A DNA stretch of 64,000 nt from Terriglobia bacterium (GTDB lineage Bacteria; Acidobacteriota; Terriglobia; UBA7540): positions 25,429 to 89,428 of the forward strand of contig DASTAW010000054.1 in assembly GCA_035712365.1 (NCBI GenBank), written 5' to 3'. Positions 55,113-63,413 of this stretch are shown here, piece by piece (the first letter of the stretch is position 1; every line of letters begins with the position of its first letter). A program made the translations under genes and the position numbers. The notes beneath the pieces are model-generated. The model saw nothing but the letters and a program-made list of their open reading frames with translations. It had not been told where the DNA came from and did no database searches.

Positions 55113-55841
55113 GTGTCAAGCCGCGACGAAATGCTAGGGACCGTCCGAAGCATCCTGAAAACAAAGGAGAAAGGCGCTCATGCGGCCGCTGAACCCATAT
55201 TGCCGCCTCCCCTTGAAGGCGTGATGCCCCTGATTCCGCCCGCACAATTGGCGGAGCGGTTTGAATTAGAGCTGCAGGGCCTGGGTTGCAGCACGTACCG
55301 AGCTTCGACATCGGCGGAATTGGGGGATATATTGTGTTCAATTTTGGAGCAGACCAAGGTTGAAAGCGTGGTGCTGTCGCGAAATCCGCTCCTCAGCCGG
55401 TTGCAGATTGGGAAGATGCTGAACGGTCGCGGGATGCGGGTTGCCGCTTGGCCCACAAGCGCGGAAGCGCAACAAGAAGGCAGCTTTTTCCGTGATAAAT
55501 GCTTCGCTGCGGGCGCAGGCATCACCGGCGTAGACTTCGCGCTGGCCGAGACTGGCAGCCTGGTCCTGACCAGCGCTACCGAAGGGAGCCAACTCGTTTC
55601 GCTTGCCCCCCCGGTGCACATTGCGCTGTATCGCCGCAGCCAACTGCGCGCCACGCTTGACGAAGTCCTCGAACATCTCCCGGTCTCGCGTGATCCTGGG
55701 CAGGCCAGCGCGGCGCGGTCGGTGGTTTTTATCTCGGGGACCAGCAGAACGGCCGACATCGAACAGATCCTTGTTCGCGGCGTGCACGGACCGCGGACGG
55801 TGCATGCCATCCTGGTGGAGGAATCCTGCCGGGAAGAATAG
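55113..55841 (+). CDS. lutC: L-lactate utilization protein LutC
   Basis: A 242-residue LUD-domain (DUF162) protein. The signature block ITGVDFALAETGSLVLTS and the later VFISGTSRTADIEQILVRGVHGP are those of LutC/YkgG, the third part of the lactate oxidation complex with LutA and LutB. The start is GTG. It lies 28 kb from lutAB, beside dksA-like and cold-shock genes, and is not in an operon with either. Confidence 0.9.
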   Translation: MSSRDEMLGTVRSILKTKEKGAHAAAEPILPPPLEGVMPLIPPAQLAERFELELQGLGCSTYRASTSAELGDILCSILEQTKVESVVLSRNPLLSRLQIGKMLNGRGMRVAAWPTSAEAQQEGSFFRDKCFAAGAGITGVDFALAETGSLVLTSATEGSQLVSLAPPVHIALYRRSQLRATLDEVLEHLPVSRDPGQASAARSVVFISGTSRTADIEQILVRGVHGPRTVHAILVEESCREE

Positions 55842-56089
55842 CCGGTGCGCCCCTTCCTGCTCCCGCAAGTCAGGCGGTTGCGCCAATCCCTCCCCGCATC
55901 TAAAGAAAAAAGAGTATTGTTAGTTCTATTACCTTATGGCAAAATGGGAACTGCGTTTGTCGCTCTTGTATCCCTTTCGAGTTGTACTCAAAGGCTGCGA
56001 GGGAAGATTGCGGCTGTTTGTGTCTATCAGCCACGGAAGTGAAGCACAGAACTGACGGCGCGAACTATCAACAAGGAGTAGAAGTAAAC

Positions 56090-56302
56090 GTGAGTAACAA
56101 TCGTGAGCAAGGAACCGTTAAGTGGTTCAACGCCAGCAAGGGGTATGGTTTCATCCAGCGGCAAGGTGGTGAGGACGTCTTTGTCCACTTTTCTGCGATC
56201 CAGGGAGACGGTTATCGTAGCCTTCAGGAAGGTGCGCCCGTCGAGTTCGAAGTCGTAAGGGGACCGAAGGGTCTCCAAGCGGCGAACGTGGTTCAACTGT
56301 AA
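56090..56302 (+). CDS. csp: Cold-shock protein (CspA family)
   Basis: A 70-residue single cold-shock domain: [16 protein letters not shown] carries RNP1 and [12 protein letters not shown]2. These bind single-stranded RNA or DNA and melt structures. The start is GTG with an AAGGAG site 11 bases before. A leader of over 150 bases without a gene lies upstream, as is common for cold-shock genes. A strong terminator follows. Confidence 0.94.
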   Translation: MSNNREQGTVKWFNASKGYGFIQRQGGEDVFVHFSAIQGDGYRSLQEGAPVEFEVVRGPKGLQAANVVQL

Positions 56303-56310
56303 TACCCACC

Positions 56311-56342
56311 GGGGCCGGATAACCTCCGGCCCCAGCTTTCTT
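56311..56342 (+). terminator. Rho-independent terminator of the cold-shock gene
   Basis: GGGGCCGG (56311-56318) and CCGGCCCC (56326-56333) form a perfect 8-pair stem with a seven-base loop, followed by AGCTTTCTTCC. It is 9 bases after the stop. Confidence 0.7.
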
Positions 56343-56598
56343 CCGTCATCCCACCCGGAACCTTTTCCACCTCCACCAGAGCCGTTGGCAAGCGCGTGGC
56401 TGGTCGCATGGGCGTTATCCGCCCCACTGGGAACAGTGTCATCTCCGTTTTCAGAAATTTGACGAGTGCGTGTGTAACCAAGCCAGCAATTGCTACGTCG
56501 ATCACATCAACGCACGCACGCTGGGTTCCCTGAACACGGCAATTCGGTTCAGCCTCGGCTCGCGCTCTGCCTTTGGCTGGACCCCAATGGAGGCAGAA

Positions 56599-56922
56599 AT
56601 GGATGCTCGAATCAGAGATCTGATCCGAAATTTAGAGTTGAATTGCGCCAACGCTCTGACTACCAGCCAGCAAGCCCAAACGATAGGCCTTAGCCGGTCC
56701 CGGTTTGAACACCTCTTTAAGGCGGAGACCGGAATGGCATTTAAGAAGTATCTCCAGCAGGCTCGTCTTGCAAAAGCTCAACACCTGCTTTGCGACCCTA
56801 CCCTCCGGGTAAAGCAAATCGCTGCTCAGTGTGGCTATTCCTCGACCTCGAACTTTAGCCACGATTTTAAGAGGAGTTTGGGACTTACACCGTCCGGCTA
56901 CCGACGCAGCACACGAGACTAA
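56599..56922 (+). CDS. AraC-type helix-turn-helix protein without sensor domain
   Basis: A 107-residue protein made almost only of the double helix-turn-helix of AraC regulators: TTSQQAQTIGLSRSRFEHLFKAETG and VKQIAAQCGYSSTSNFSHDFKRSLG. No ligand-binding part is present. ATG at 56599 has GGAGG at five bases; the frame extends to a GTG at 56470. It lies just upstream of the Mau-like locus, in the same direction, and could regulate it, though a 233-base gap separates them. Confidence 0.82.
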   Translation: MDARIRDLIRNLELNCANALTTSQQAQTIGLSRSRFEHLFKAETGMAFKKYLQQARLAKAQHLLCDPTLRVKQIAAQCGYSSTSNFSHDFKRSLGLTPSGYRRSTRD

Positions 56923-57155
56923 CGTTTAGCACATTTCGCCAACATAATCGGGTTGACTGGGGCATCAACCAAGAATAAATTATGCCTAAAAGGTCCCCAC
57001 GCCCACGCACTCCAGGGGCAGGTGACCAGTGAGAAATCAGACATGCCGCATCAGATTCAGAAAACCCCCAACGGCCGATTCGGGCGGAGGGAACCCTAAG
57101 GTGCAAATACTGTAGCGGAAGGGGCAGGGTGCAATTCGAAGGAGGTTTCCCTGAA

Positions 57156-57761
57156 ATGAGTAAAAAAGATTCAACTAACAACCGCGAAACCCCAAGCGCA
57201 ACGTCGATGGGGCGGCGACGCTTCATGGGATGGCTGGGAGCAGCCGCCGGTGGCATGGCGGCAATGGACCACGTAAGCTCGCGCACGATGGGAACGACCG
57301 CCATTCCTATACCTCATTACATTCCTGAGGGATATTCTCTCATCGGAGAATACATGGGAGACGACGACGGTTTCAGGACGGGGAAGTCCGAGATCAAATT
57401 TGCTTATTTGAGCCTGGAAGTGTTTAAGAAACGTATTTTCGGGCCGCTATTCGTATTTGTTTCACCCATGACGGACAATTTTTTTGGGGGGACAGAGGAT
57501 GCCAAACCCGAAGTGATGGAACTCCGAATTGGAGAAGTGGCCGTGGAGGCCCGGTATTTTAACGGCTGCTGGAAGCCAACACCGAATGGGGAGAGGATCC
57601 TTGCAAACGGCAAGCGAGCTACCTGGGACACCAGCAATCTTAATAGCCTGGTTTTTCCCTTCGATGGATTCATGATCGGCATTCGCGGCGGCAAACAGGG
57701 AGAGGTGGGCCGGTCCGAACTCATCAAAATCGCGAGTTCATTTGGGCCTGTGGAGAGGTGA
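57156..57761 (+). CDS. Tat-exported protein of unknown function, first gene of the Mau-like locus
   Basis: A 201-residue protein. Its Tat signal is GRRRFMGWLGAAAGGMAAM at about 20-38. The mature part has a compact mixed domain: IPEGYSLIGEY, VEARYFNGCW, then LNSLVFPFDGFMIGIRG and a terminal SELIKIASSFG. The end recalls DUF4367-type domains found in anti-sigma-like and outer-envelope proteins. A GGAGG site lies about 10 bases before ATG. It is only 3 bases upstream of the mauE-like gene, so both are co-transcribed. Function unknown. Confidence 0.68.
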   Translation: MSKKDSTNNRETPSATSMGRRRFMGWLGAAAGGMAAMDHVSSRTMGTTAIPIPHYIPEGYSLIGEYMGDDDGFRTGKSEIKFAYLSLEVFKKRIFGPLFVFVSPMTDNFFGGTEDAKPEVMELRIGEVAVEARYFNGCWKPTPNGERILANGKRATWDTSNLNSLVFPFDGFMIGIRGGKQGEVGRSELIKIASSFGPVER

Positions 57762-57764
57762 GGC

Positions 57765-58325
57765 ATGCTCTCTGGCAACACGGGAAGTGCGGTCGTCCAA
57801 GTCACGCTGCTCGTCCGGTTTACCCTATCATGTGTCCTTCTCCTTGCTGCAGTCATGAAGTGGAGGCTGGGAGATGACTTTGCCTTCCTTCTGGGTGTCT
57901 TGGGGCAGGGCTGGTCCCGGCGGGCGCCCCTCGTCCGGATCGCCGTTATCGCCTCCGAACTGGTGCTTGGCTTCCTGCTATTTTCTGGCGTTTGGCTGGC
58001 GGCCGCCGGTACTGCCACTGCCGCCCTATTCGGAGCGTTTCTCATCGTGTTGGCGTGCGCTTTTAGGAGAGGTTATGTCGAGGATTGCGCGTGTTTCGGC
58101 GATATAAGTGGGAACCCGACAGGCATGTTTCACCTGATTCGGAATGGAATCCTTTTCCTCCTCGCCGTGTTCCTGGCGCTTGAGGCCCACCTGCGGCCGG
58201 TAGTCACAACTGAGTTTCGGGAAATTCCTATAGCTTTATATGTAGAAGCGGGCTTCTTGGTTGTTACGACATTTGCTTGTTACGCCCTCTTGAGTGAAGT
58301 TAGTGCGGCGGTGAAGCGCAGATGA
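57765..58325 (+). CDS. MauE-like/DoxX-type membrane protein
   Basis: A 186-residue protein with four or five membrane helices. RFTLSCVLLLAAVMKW begins the first, and the conserved CACFGD motif lies near residue 107, with YVEDCACFGDIS. This is the MauE pattern, a VKOR/DoxX-like membrane protein required with MauD for forming the many disulfides of the methylamine dehydrogenase light chain. The next gene is mauD-like. It shares the same strand and near-zero spacing with its neighbours. Confidence 0.82.
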   Translation: MLSGNTGSAVVQVTLLVRFTLSCVLLLAAVMKWRLGDDFAFLLGVLGQGWSRRAPLVRIAVIASELVLGFLLFSGVWLAAAGTATAALFGAFLIVLACAFRRGYVEDCACFGDISGNPTGMFHLIRNGILFLLAVFLALEAHLRPVVTTEFREIPIALYVEAGFLVVTTFACYALLSEVSAAVKRR

Positions 58326-58352
58326 GCCTGACATTGCCCAGCGGGAGGAGGC

Positions 58353-58955
58353 GTGGTTAGCTTCTACATTTCGTATATTGTACTGTGGGCCGTCGTGGGT
58401 GTCCTATTTGTGGCGGTGTTTCTACTCTACCGCCAATGCGGTGCGCTCCTGTTTCATGATTCGAGCGTTCGGTTCCAACAGGGTCCTGAGACGGACCATA
58501 AGATGGCTCCTGTTTACGCGCGTGACCTACATGGCCTTCCGGTCGAGTTGGGTGAGGGAAGCGGAAGGTTCCAATTTATCTTTTTCGCGAGTGCGAAGTG
58601 CCGCGTTTGCAAAGAGGCCATTCCGTCACTCCAAACATTCGCAGCAACCAACGAGACCGTGACCGAAACAGTAATGATTTGTCGCGGTCACGAAAATGAT
58701 GTCATGAATCTTTCCAAGACACTAGTCCCGGCCCTGAAGGTTGTCCACGATTCGAAGGGGACGATCGGCAGACGTTTGCGAATAGGTACAACGCCTTTCG
58801 CTTTGTTGGTCGACTGTGGCGGGGTTGTTCGCGGAAAAGGCGCGCCGGTCTCAGACAGGGAATTTGCCTGGTTTGCGGACAGAATCCAGGGAACTGCGAT
58901 GCAGGGAGTGGATATCGGCATACATATACCCAGGAGGTCAAATCATGCTGGCTGA
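58353..58955 (+). CDS. MauD-like membrane-anchored thioredoxin-fold protein
   Basis: A 200-residue protein with one N-terminal membrane helix (about 2-25) and a periplasmic thioredoxin-like domain. The active site is CRVC near 82-85 in FFASAKCRVCKEAIPSL; the cis-proline loop is IGTTPFALLVD. MauD is the thiol-disulfide partner needed for stable methylamine dehydrogenase light chain. The start is GTG after GGGAGGAGG. Its end overlaps the cysteine-rich gene by 11 bases, which implies linked expression of oxidant and substrate. Confidence 0.82.
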   Translation: MVSFYISYIVLWAVVGVLFVAVFLLYRQCGALLFHDSSVRFQQGPETDHKMAPVYARDLHGLPVELGEGSGRFQFIFFASAKCRVCKEAIPSLQTFAATNETVTETVMICRGHENDVMNLSKTLVPALKVVHDSKGTIGRRLRIGTTPFALLVDCGGVVRGKGAPVSDREFAWFADRIQGTAMQGVDIGIHIPRRSNHAG

Positions 58956-59313
58956 CAAAATGTTCCGTCGGGCGGCTACAGATGCGTATCTGATTCTGGA
59001 TCCCGAGAAGTTTCCCAGACTGCGCGCTGTTACGCGTCGAACCTTTAGTTTCTTAGTATTGGCCGCGTTCTCCTTACCTGCGGCGTTACGCGGAGACAAC
59101 TGTGGAGGTGACGACGACTGCATATTGGACGAATGCTCCGGTTGCTGCGAGGGGGCCCAGTGCGTAAGCAGTTGCACGCCCCTTTTTGGGGGCTGCTTCG
59201 GCGGATCAAACTGTTGGACGACTTGGAACTACGTTACGTGCTGCGATTGCAAGGATCTGTCAACTGGCTACCCGTGTGGCTGTAGCGAGCATGGAAATAT
59301 CCCGGTACCGTGA
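58945..59313 (+). CDS. Small cysteine-rich exported protein, methylamine dehydrogenase light-chain-like
   Basis: A 122-residue protein. A long N-terminal region with RRTFSFLVLAAFSLPAALRG (about 31-50) is an export signal of twin-arginine style, as in MauA. The mature part has about 72 residues with 14 cysteines. Its last 30 residues, YVTCCDCKDL...PCGCSEHGNIPV, resemble the MauA stretch DCCGYN...CPCLNTEGELPV. The protein ends where MauA continues to its second quinone tryptophan, and the aligned position of the first tryptophan holds Cys (AQCVSSC against ASWVASC). So the fold may be shared while the TTQ cofactor is not. A CAGGAGG site precedes ATG. The MauA comparison is from memory, not alignment. 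Confidence 0.7.
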   Translation: MLADKMFRRAATDAYLILDPEKFPRLRAVTRRTFSFLVLAAFSLPAALRGDNCGGDDDCILDECSGCCEGAQCVSSCTPLFGGCFGGSNCWTTWNYVTCCDCKDLSTGYPCGCSEHGNIPVP

Positions 59314-59339
59314 GGGCTGACTCTCGGCACGGTCCAGAA

Positions 59340-59441
59340 ATGTTGAACAGGATAATGCTGGAAATCATCGCGGCAAGGTCATGGATAATCCCGATCCTTA
59401 TAGCCGCCGTCTGCGGCTTCATCAGTCTCTCGTCTCCTTGA
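59340..59441 (+). CDS. Possible 33-residue membrane peptide
   Basis: A short frame between the cysteine-rich gene and the DsbD-like gene encodes a single hydrophobic helix (WIIPILIAAVCGFISLSSP). There is no clear ribosome site. It fills most of a 146-base gap. It may be chance. Confidence 0.25.
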   Translation: MLNRIMLEIIAARSWIIPILIAAVCGFISLSSP

Positions 59442-59459
59442 GGCCGTAACTCGGTCTAT

Positions 59460-60059
59460 GTGACCAGTCCGTCGGTCGACGGGCTTACTTGCTGTTCTAC
59501 CAGGCACCTTGCCAAGCTGCGTGCCTTCGCGGCAGGGTCCATTACAGGCGGGACGTCGGCGGGCATCGGTTGTTTCCTGATCGGGGCGTTAGGCGCGCAC
59601 TTTTTTGTTAACTTCCGGCTTGTTTTGCAGACCGCGCTCGTTCTCCTGTCGATCTTCTACGGCTGTGGCGCGGCGCTGAGCAAGACTTGGTGGGTCCCGT
59701 CACGGAGATGGCAAGTGCCTCAGGCGTGGGGACTTTTAGGGACCCCTCGCTTCGACTTTCTTTTCGGGTTTACCTTAGGGGTGGGAGTTCTGACACTAAC
59801 GCCCTACATTGAGACTTACCTGCTTCTTTTGCTGTGTGCGACCTTTGAGAGCTTGCCCTGCGCGATCCTTACGATGGCAACCTTCGGGGCCGCCAGATTT
59901 CTTCCTCTCCTCCTCGTTCGAAACTATCAGGGATCGGACCTATTCGGCTTGGCAGGCGCGGTTGGATGGCTGAATCGCGCTAGGGCACCGCTGCTATTTG
60001 CCCTCGCTGCGGTCATATCGCTATCTCTGGCCCAGCCGCTTTTGTTGGCGTTGAGGTGA
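59460..60059 (+). CDS. DsbD/CcdA-like (MauF-like) membrane protein
   Basis: A 199-residue membrane protein with about six helices arranged as two similar halves: AGSITGGTSAGIGCFLIGALG in the first and GFTLGVGVLTLTPYIETYLLLLLC in the second. This is the layout of the DsbD/CcdA superfamily, which passes electrons across the inner membrane; MauF belongs to the same broad group. Cysteines are at about residues 11-12, 38, 69, 137 and 145, so the usual CcdA pair is not in its normal place. The start is GTG at 59460; no strong ribosome site. Confidence 0.6.
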   Translation: MTSPSVDGLTCCSTRHLAKLRAFAAGSITGGTSAGIGCFLIGALGAHFFVNFRLVLQTALVLLSIFYGCGAALSKTWWVPSRRWQVPQAWGLLGTPRFDFLFGFTLGVGVLTLTPYIETYLLLLLCATFESLPCAILTMATFGAARFLPLLLVRNYQGSDLFGLAGAVGWLNRARAPLLFALAAVISLSLAQPLLLALR

Positions 60060-60118
60060 CAAGAGGCGCTTGCCTTGCCAACCATTAACTCAGCACCTTT
60101 CCCCCAAGGAGCCGTGCC

Positions 60119-62020
60119 GTGACCGAGACGAGCCTCGACGGCCTGTTACCCGTTCTTTGCCTTCCGCCAATGTCACAATCCCTTGACGTACGACCTTGGT
60201 TCGCCAGAATTGAAAATATTACCCTGGTCGAATGGTTCGCTGGCTGGTTTGCTGGCGCTTTTCCGAGTAACGAATTACACGTCCTAACCCACTCGCTGGA
60301 TGATTTCCATAAGCTTAAAGAAATGCTCGATGGGAAGCCATGCTCAGTTTTCCATTCGGACCATAAAGCGGCTCTTTTCGCATTTGACGAAATCGCCAGC
60401 CAGCGAAGAGCTGCACACGCTACCTTCTTCGAGCTCGGATTGGCGCTTGCGCCACGCGACATTCTAAAAAGGGCGTACTCCCATCATCTGAAATTTCACA
60501 ACGGCTCCACCCGTATCACGGGCTTCCCGCCGCACACTACGCCGGTAATATACGCAAGGTCGGAGTTAAACCGCTTGGCCCGTCGGGAGTCTTTAGACTT
60601 CATCGGACCGCCAATCGGATTTGTGAGCCGCGTAAGGCGACTCGCAGCCCTGCGTGACGTGAGGACCACCCTCGTAAGGGAGTGGACGCCGATGGATGCA
60701 GCCATCGAGTACGGGGTAGACCGCAACCTGGTCCCTTCACGAGTAGAATTCACGGACCCGGCGGACACGCAGATACTATGCGACGTGCTCACCAGCATTG
60801 ATTCTTCGCGTGTCGAAGATCCCGATTTCCAAGGCTTTCGCCTCTGGAACCAGATGACCCGCGACAGCAAGAGGAGGACGAGCCGGAACCTGCCAAGCTG
60901 CTTTCCTTTCCCGAATGCGTCCGGTTCGAAGATTAGGGTATTGTATGTGTCCAATTGTTCCGCACTTTCCGGACCGGAACAAAACATGCATGAACTCGTC
61001 AGCCATTTAGATCGTGAACGTTTTGAGCCCGTCGCCTTTGTGGCCTTGGATGGCGTATTGACGAGAAAACTTCGCGGGTGCGGTGTTGAAGTCGTTTCCC
61101 CAAGGGACGACTTTTCGGTTGCGACCGTCGAAAACTTCGAGCGCTGTCTTGCGGTCGTACGGATGGTTAAGCCAGAAATCGTGCACCTGAACGGACCCGT
61201 CGGTGTACCCTTTCTTACTGCTGCTATAGCGGCTGGAACGCGCATAGTTCAGCACCTCAGAGTTCCTGACGTATGGGCACTTGAAGACCACCTAACAGCG
61301 GCCAATGCCATTGTGGCCGTGTCCAACTTTGTTCGCAATGAGGCGATACGCTACGGCATTTCTGAGGAACGAATCGCGGTCATCTACAACGGAGTGGACC
61401 CTAAGAAGCTCGATGCCAGAAATTACAGCCGAGCCGAGGCTCGCGACCGACTGAGCTTGCCCCGCGAGTGTAAGGTCGTCGCAATGGTAGCGCGGTTTGA
61501 TCCCAACAAGAGACAGGACTTGCTGATCGAGGCTGCAAATCTGCTTCGGGCCGAAATGCCTGAACTACGGGTAGTCCTTGTGGGTGAAGCTTTTGATAGC
61601 GGGCTGTACTTTGAAAGCCTGAGACGAAAATTAGATCGCTACGGGCTTAACGAGGTCGTCACCTGTACCGGCTTTATCGACGACATTGCATCGGTTTATT
61701 CTGCTTGCGACGTACTCGTATTTTGCTCCAAGCGGGAGGCATTGGGAAATTGCATCTTGGAGGCCATGTCTATGGAGCGTCCAGTCATCGTAACTGACAA
61801 CGGCGGATCTCCAGAGATAGTGCGTGACGGAGTGACCGGCTACGTTTTACGCACAGCCGACCCCTCTACCTTGAGTTCAGCGATCAAGTACGCGTTGTCA
61901 AACCCTGATTTAATGAACCGCATAGGCGCCGCGGCCCGTCGAGAGATCGAGGAGCATTTCTCCATCGAAAAAACCAGCCTTCAAATTGCGCATTTGTACG
62001 AAGAGCTGTTGAAAGAGTGA
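60119..62020 (+). CDS. GT4-family glycosyltransferase with an uncharacterised N-terminal domain
   Basis: A 633-residue protein. The C-terminal half (about 275-630) is a GT-B, GT4-type transferase: SNCSALSGPEQNMHEL near the start, VIYNGVDPKKLD, VAMVARFDPNKRQDLLIEA, the EX7E-type block KREALGNCILEAMSMERPVI and TDNGGSPEIV. The first 270 residues do not match a family I know; they contain DVRPWFARIENITLVEWFAGW. The start is GTG after AAGGAG, 59 bases after the membrane protein. Its place at the end of the Mau-like run suggests that a glycan is part of the product, but this is inference. Confidence 0.8.
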   Translation: MTETSLDGLLPVLCLPPMSQSLDVRPWFARIENITLVEWFAGWFAGAFPSNELHVLTHSLDDFHKLKEMLDGKPCSVFHSDHKAALFAFDEIASQRRAAHATFFELGLALAPRDILKRAYSHHLKFHNGSTRITGFPPHTTPVIYARSELNRLARRESLDFIGPPIGFVSRVRRLAALRDVRTTLVREWTPMDAAIEYGVDRNLVPSRVEFTDPADTQILCDVLTSIDSSRVEDPDFQGFRLWNQMTRDSKRRTSRNLPSCFPFPNASGSKIRVLYVSNCSALSGPEQNMHELVSHLDRERFEPVAFVALDGVLTRKLRGCGVEVVSPRDDFSVATVENFERCLAVVRMVKPEIVHLNGPVGVPFLTAAIAAGTRIVQHLRVPDVWALEDHLTAANAIVAVSNFVRNEAIRYGISEERIAVIYNGVDPKKLDARNYSRAEARDRLSLPRECKVVAMVARFDPNKRQDLLIEAANLLRAEMPELRVVLVGEAFDSGLYFESLRRKLDRYGLNEVVTCTGFIDDIASVYSACDVLVFCSKREALGNCILEAMSMERPVIVTDNGGSPEIVRDGVTGYVLRTADPSTLSSAIKYALSNPDLMNRIGAAARREIEEHFSIEKTSLQIAHLYEELLKE

Positions 62021-62257
62021 CGACACAGGGATTGGGCGCGGCCTCGACAGCCTTTCTCTTGCGGTCCTCCTGCCCGGGCGCACCGGCGACGTGCCCAGAC
62101 GCCGCGACGCTTGCTGCCAGCATCCACCAATCGATTGCTTTTCAATCTGCTGGCCGGAGTGCTAGAATCGGCGGGTAAGCGCAGAAGGCTGTGAAGAGGG
62201 GCGAATGGCCTGGCTGGCCGCGCCAGGTGGTGCGCGCCTCAGCACGCGGAGTTTATC

Positions 62258-62308
62258 CTGAGCCCCTTCACTTCGTTCAGGGCCGTTCGCAAGCGGAGGG
62301 CGAACGGG
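62258..62308. repeat. REP-like palindromic repeat
   Basis: CCTGAGCCCCTTCACTTCGTTCAGG (split here as CCTGAGCCCC and TTCGTTCAGG) is an imperfect palindrome; read on the minus strand it gives the peptide ERSEGAQDKL, which turns up often in predicted proteins of environmental bacteria and marks a dispersed repeat. Next to it CCGTTCGC and GCGAACGG form a second hairpin. The 319-base gap between the glycosyltransferase and SIS genes holds nothing else I can support. Confidence 0.5.
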
Positions 62309-62339
62309 CTCAGCAAATCCAAAGCAAGAGCCGACAAAC

Positions 62340-63413
62340 ATGACTCCTTTGATGGAAGAAATCCTGCAGCAGCCGGACGCGCTTTCGTGCGTTCGCAAAT
62401 ATTATGCCAGCCCCGGCGCCATTCCCATGAGCATGCGGAAGAAGCTCGGGATTTCGCGCGAGACGCTGGTGGTCTTTACGGGCATGGGCTCTTCGCTTCA
62501 CGCCGCGTACCCGGCACAGGCCTGGCTGACGGCGATGGGATATCGCGCGATTGTCTGGGAGGCGGCTGAGCTGTTGCATCATCATCTGAAGGTGCTGAGC
62601 CCCGACACGCTGCTGGTGGTCGTATCGCAATCGGGCGAGACGGTGGAAGTGACCCGGCTGCTTGAGGTCCTTCCAAAAAAGATGAACGTTATCGCCGTCA
62701 CCAACGTGGAGGGCAGCCACCTGGCCCGGGCAGGCAAGCTGCTGCTGCCCATGATGGCCGGCGTCCAGGAGGCCGTGAGCACCAAGACCTACACGTGCGC
62801 CGTGGCTGTCCTGATGTATCTGGCCTTCGCCATCGCCGGGGAACTCAACCGGCCCTTGAGTCAGGCGCTGCTGCACGCTGTGGACGCGCAGGAAAAAATC
62901 CTGGAGCGCCGCGACGACCTGATGCTGCCCACGCTCGAGTTCTTCAACCATCCACCCTACGTAGCTCTGCTTTCCAGGGGCGCGGACATGGCATCGGCCT
63001 ACCAGGGTTCCCTGATGTTGAAGGAAGTCGCCCGCCTCGCCGCCGAGCCGATCACTGCGGCCCAATTCCGCCACGGCCCGATTGAGATTGTCCACCCGTC
63101 GCACTGCTACATCATTTTCGCCCGGCACACAGACCCCGGCGCGGCGACGCCGCGCACCCGAAAACCCGCCACCTTGCTGCTGAAGCTCGCCGATGACATC
63201 CGTTCCCACAAAGGGCGGGTACTGCTGATTTCTGACCGCGTTGTTGATAACGTCAACAACATGCGGCTGATCCACGTCGATCCCATCCGGCTGGGTCTCG
63301 GGACCCTGGTGGACATTGTCCTCATTCAGCTTTTGGCCCACGATGTCGCCTTGCGCGCCGGCTTCGAGCCCGGCAAATTCTGGATTGCCGAAGGCGTCAC
63401 CCGCCGCGAATAG
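62340..63413 (+). CDS. SIS-domain sugar isomerase (GlmS-like isomerase part without glutaminase)
   Basis: A 357-residue protein of two SIS domains. FTGMGSSLHAAYPAQ and VVVSQSGETVEV carry the sugar-phosphate-binding serines of the first, and LLSRGADMASAYQGSLMLKEVA with HGPIEIV of the second. The N-terminal glutaminase of GlmS (starting Cys) is absent, so it is an AgaS/FrlB-type deaminase or isomerase rather than glucosamine synthase. Substrate unknown. Its position after a glycosyltransferase may be coincidental. Confidence 0.85.
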   Translation: MTPLMEEILQQPDALSCVRKYYASPGAIPMSMRKKLGISRETLVVFTGMGSSLHAAYPAQAWLTAMGYRAIVWEAAELLHHHLKVLSPDTLLVVVSQSGETVEVTRLLEVLPKKMNVIAVTNVEGSHLARAGKLLLPMMAGVQEAVSTKTYTCAVAVLMYLAFAIAGELNRPLSQALLHAVDAQEKILERRDDLMLPTLEFFNHPPYVALLSRGADMASAYQGSLMLKEVARLAAEPITAAQFRHGPIEIVHPSHCYIIFARHTDPGAATPRTRKPATLLLKLADDIRSHKGRVLLISDRVVDNVNNMRLIHVDPIRLGLGTLVDIVLIQLLAHDVALRAGFEPGKFWIAEGVTRRE

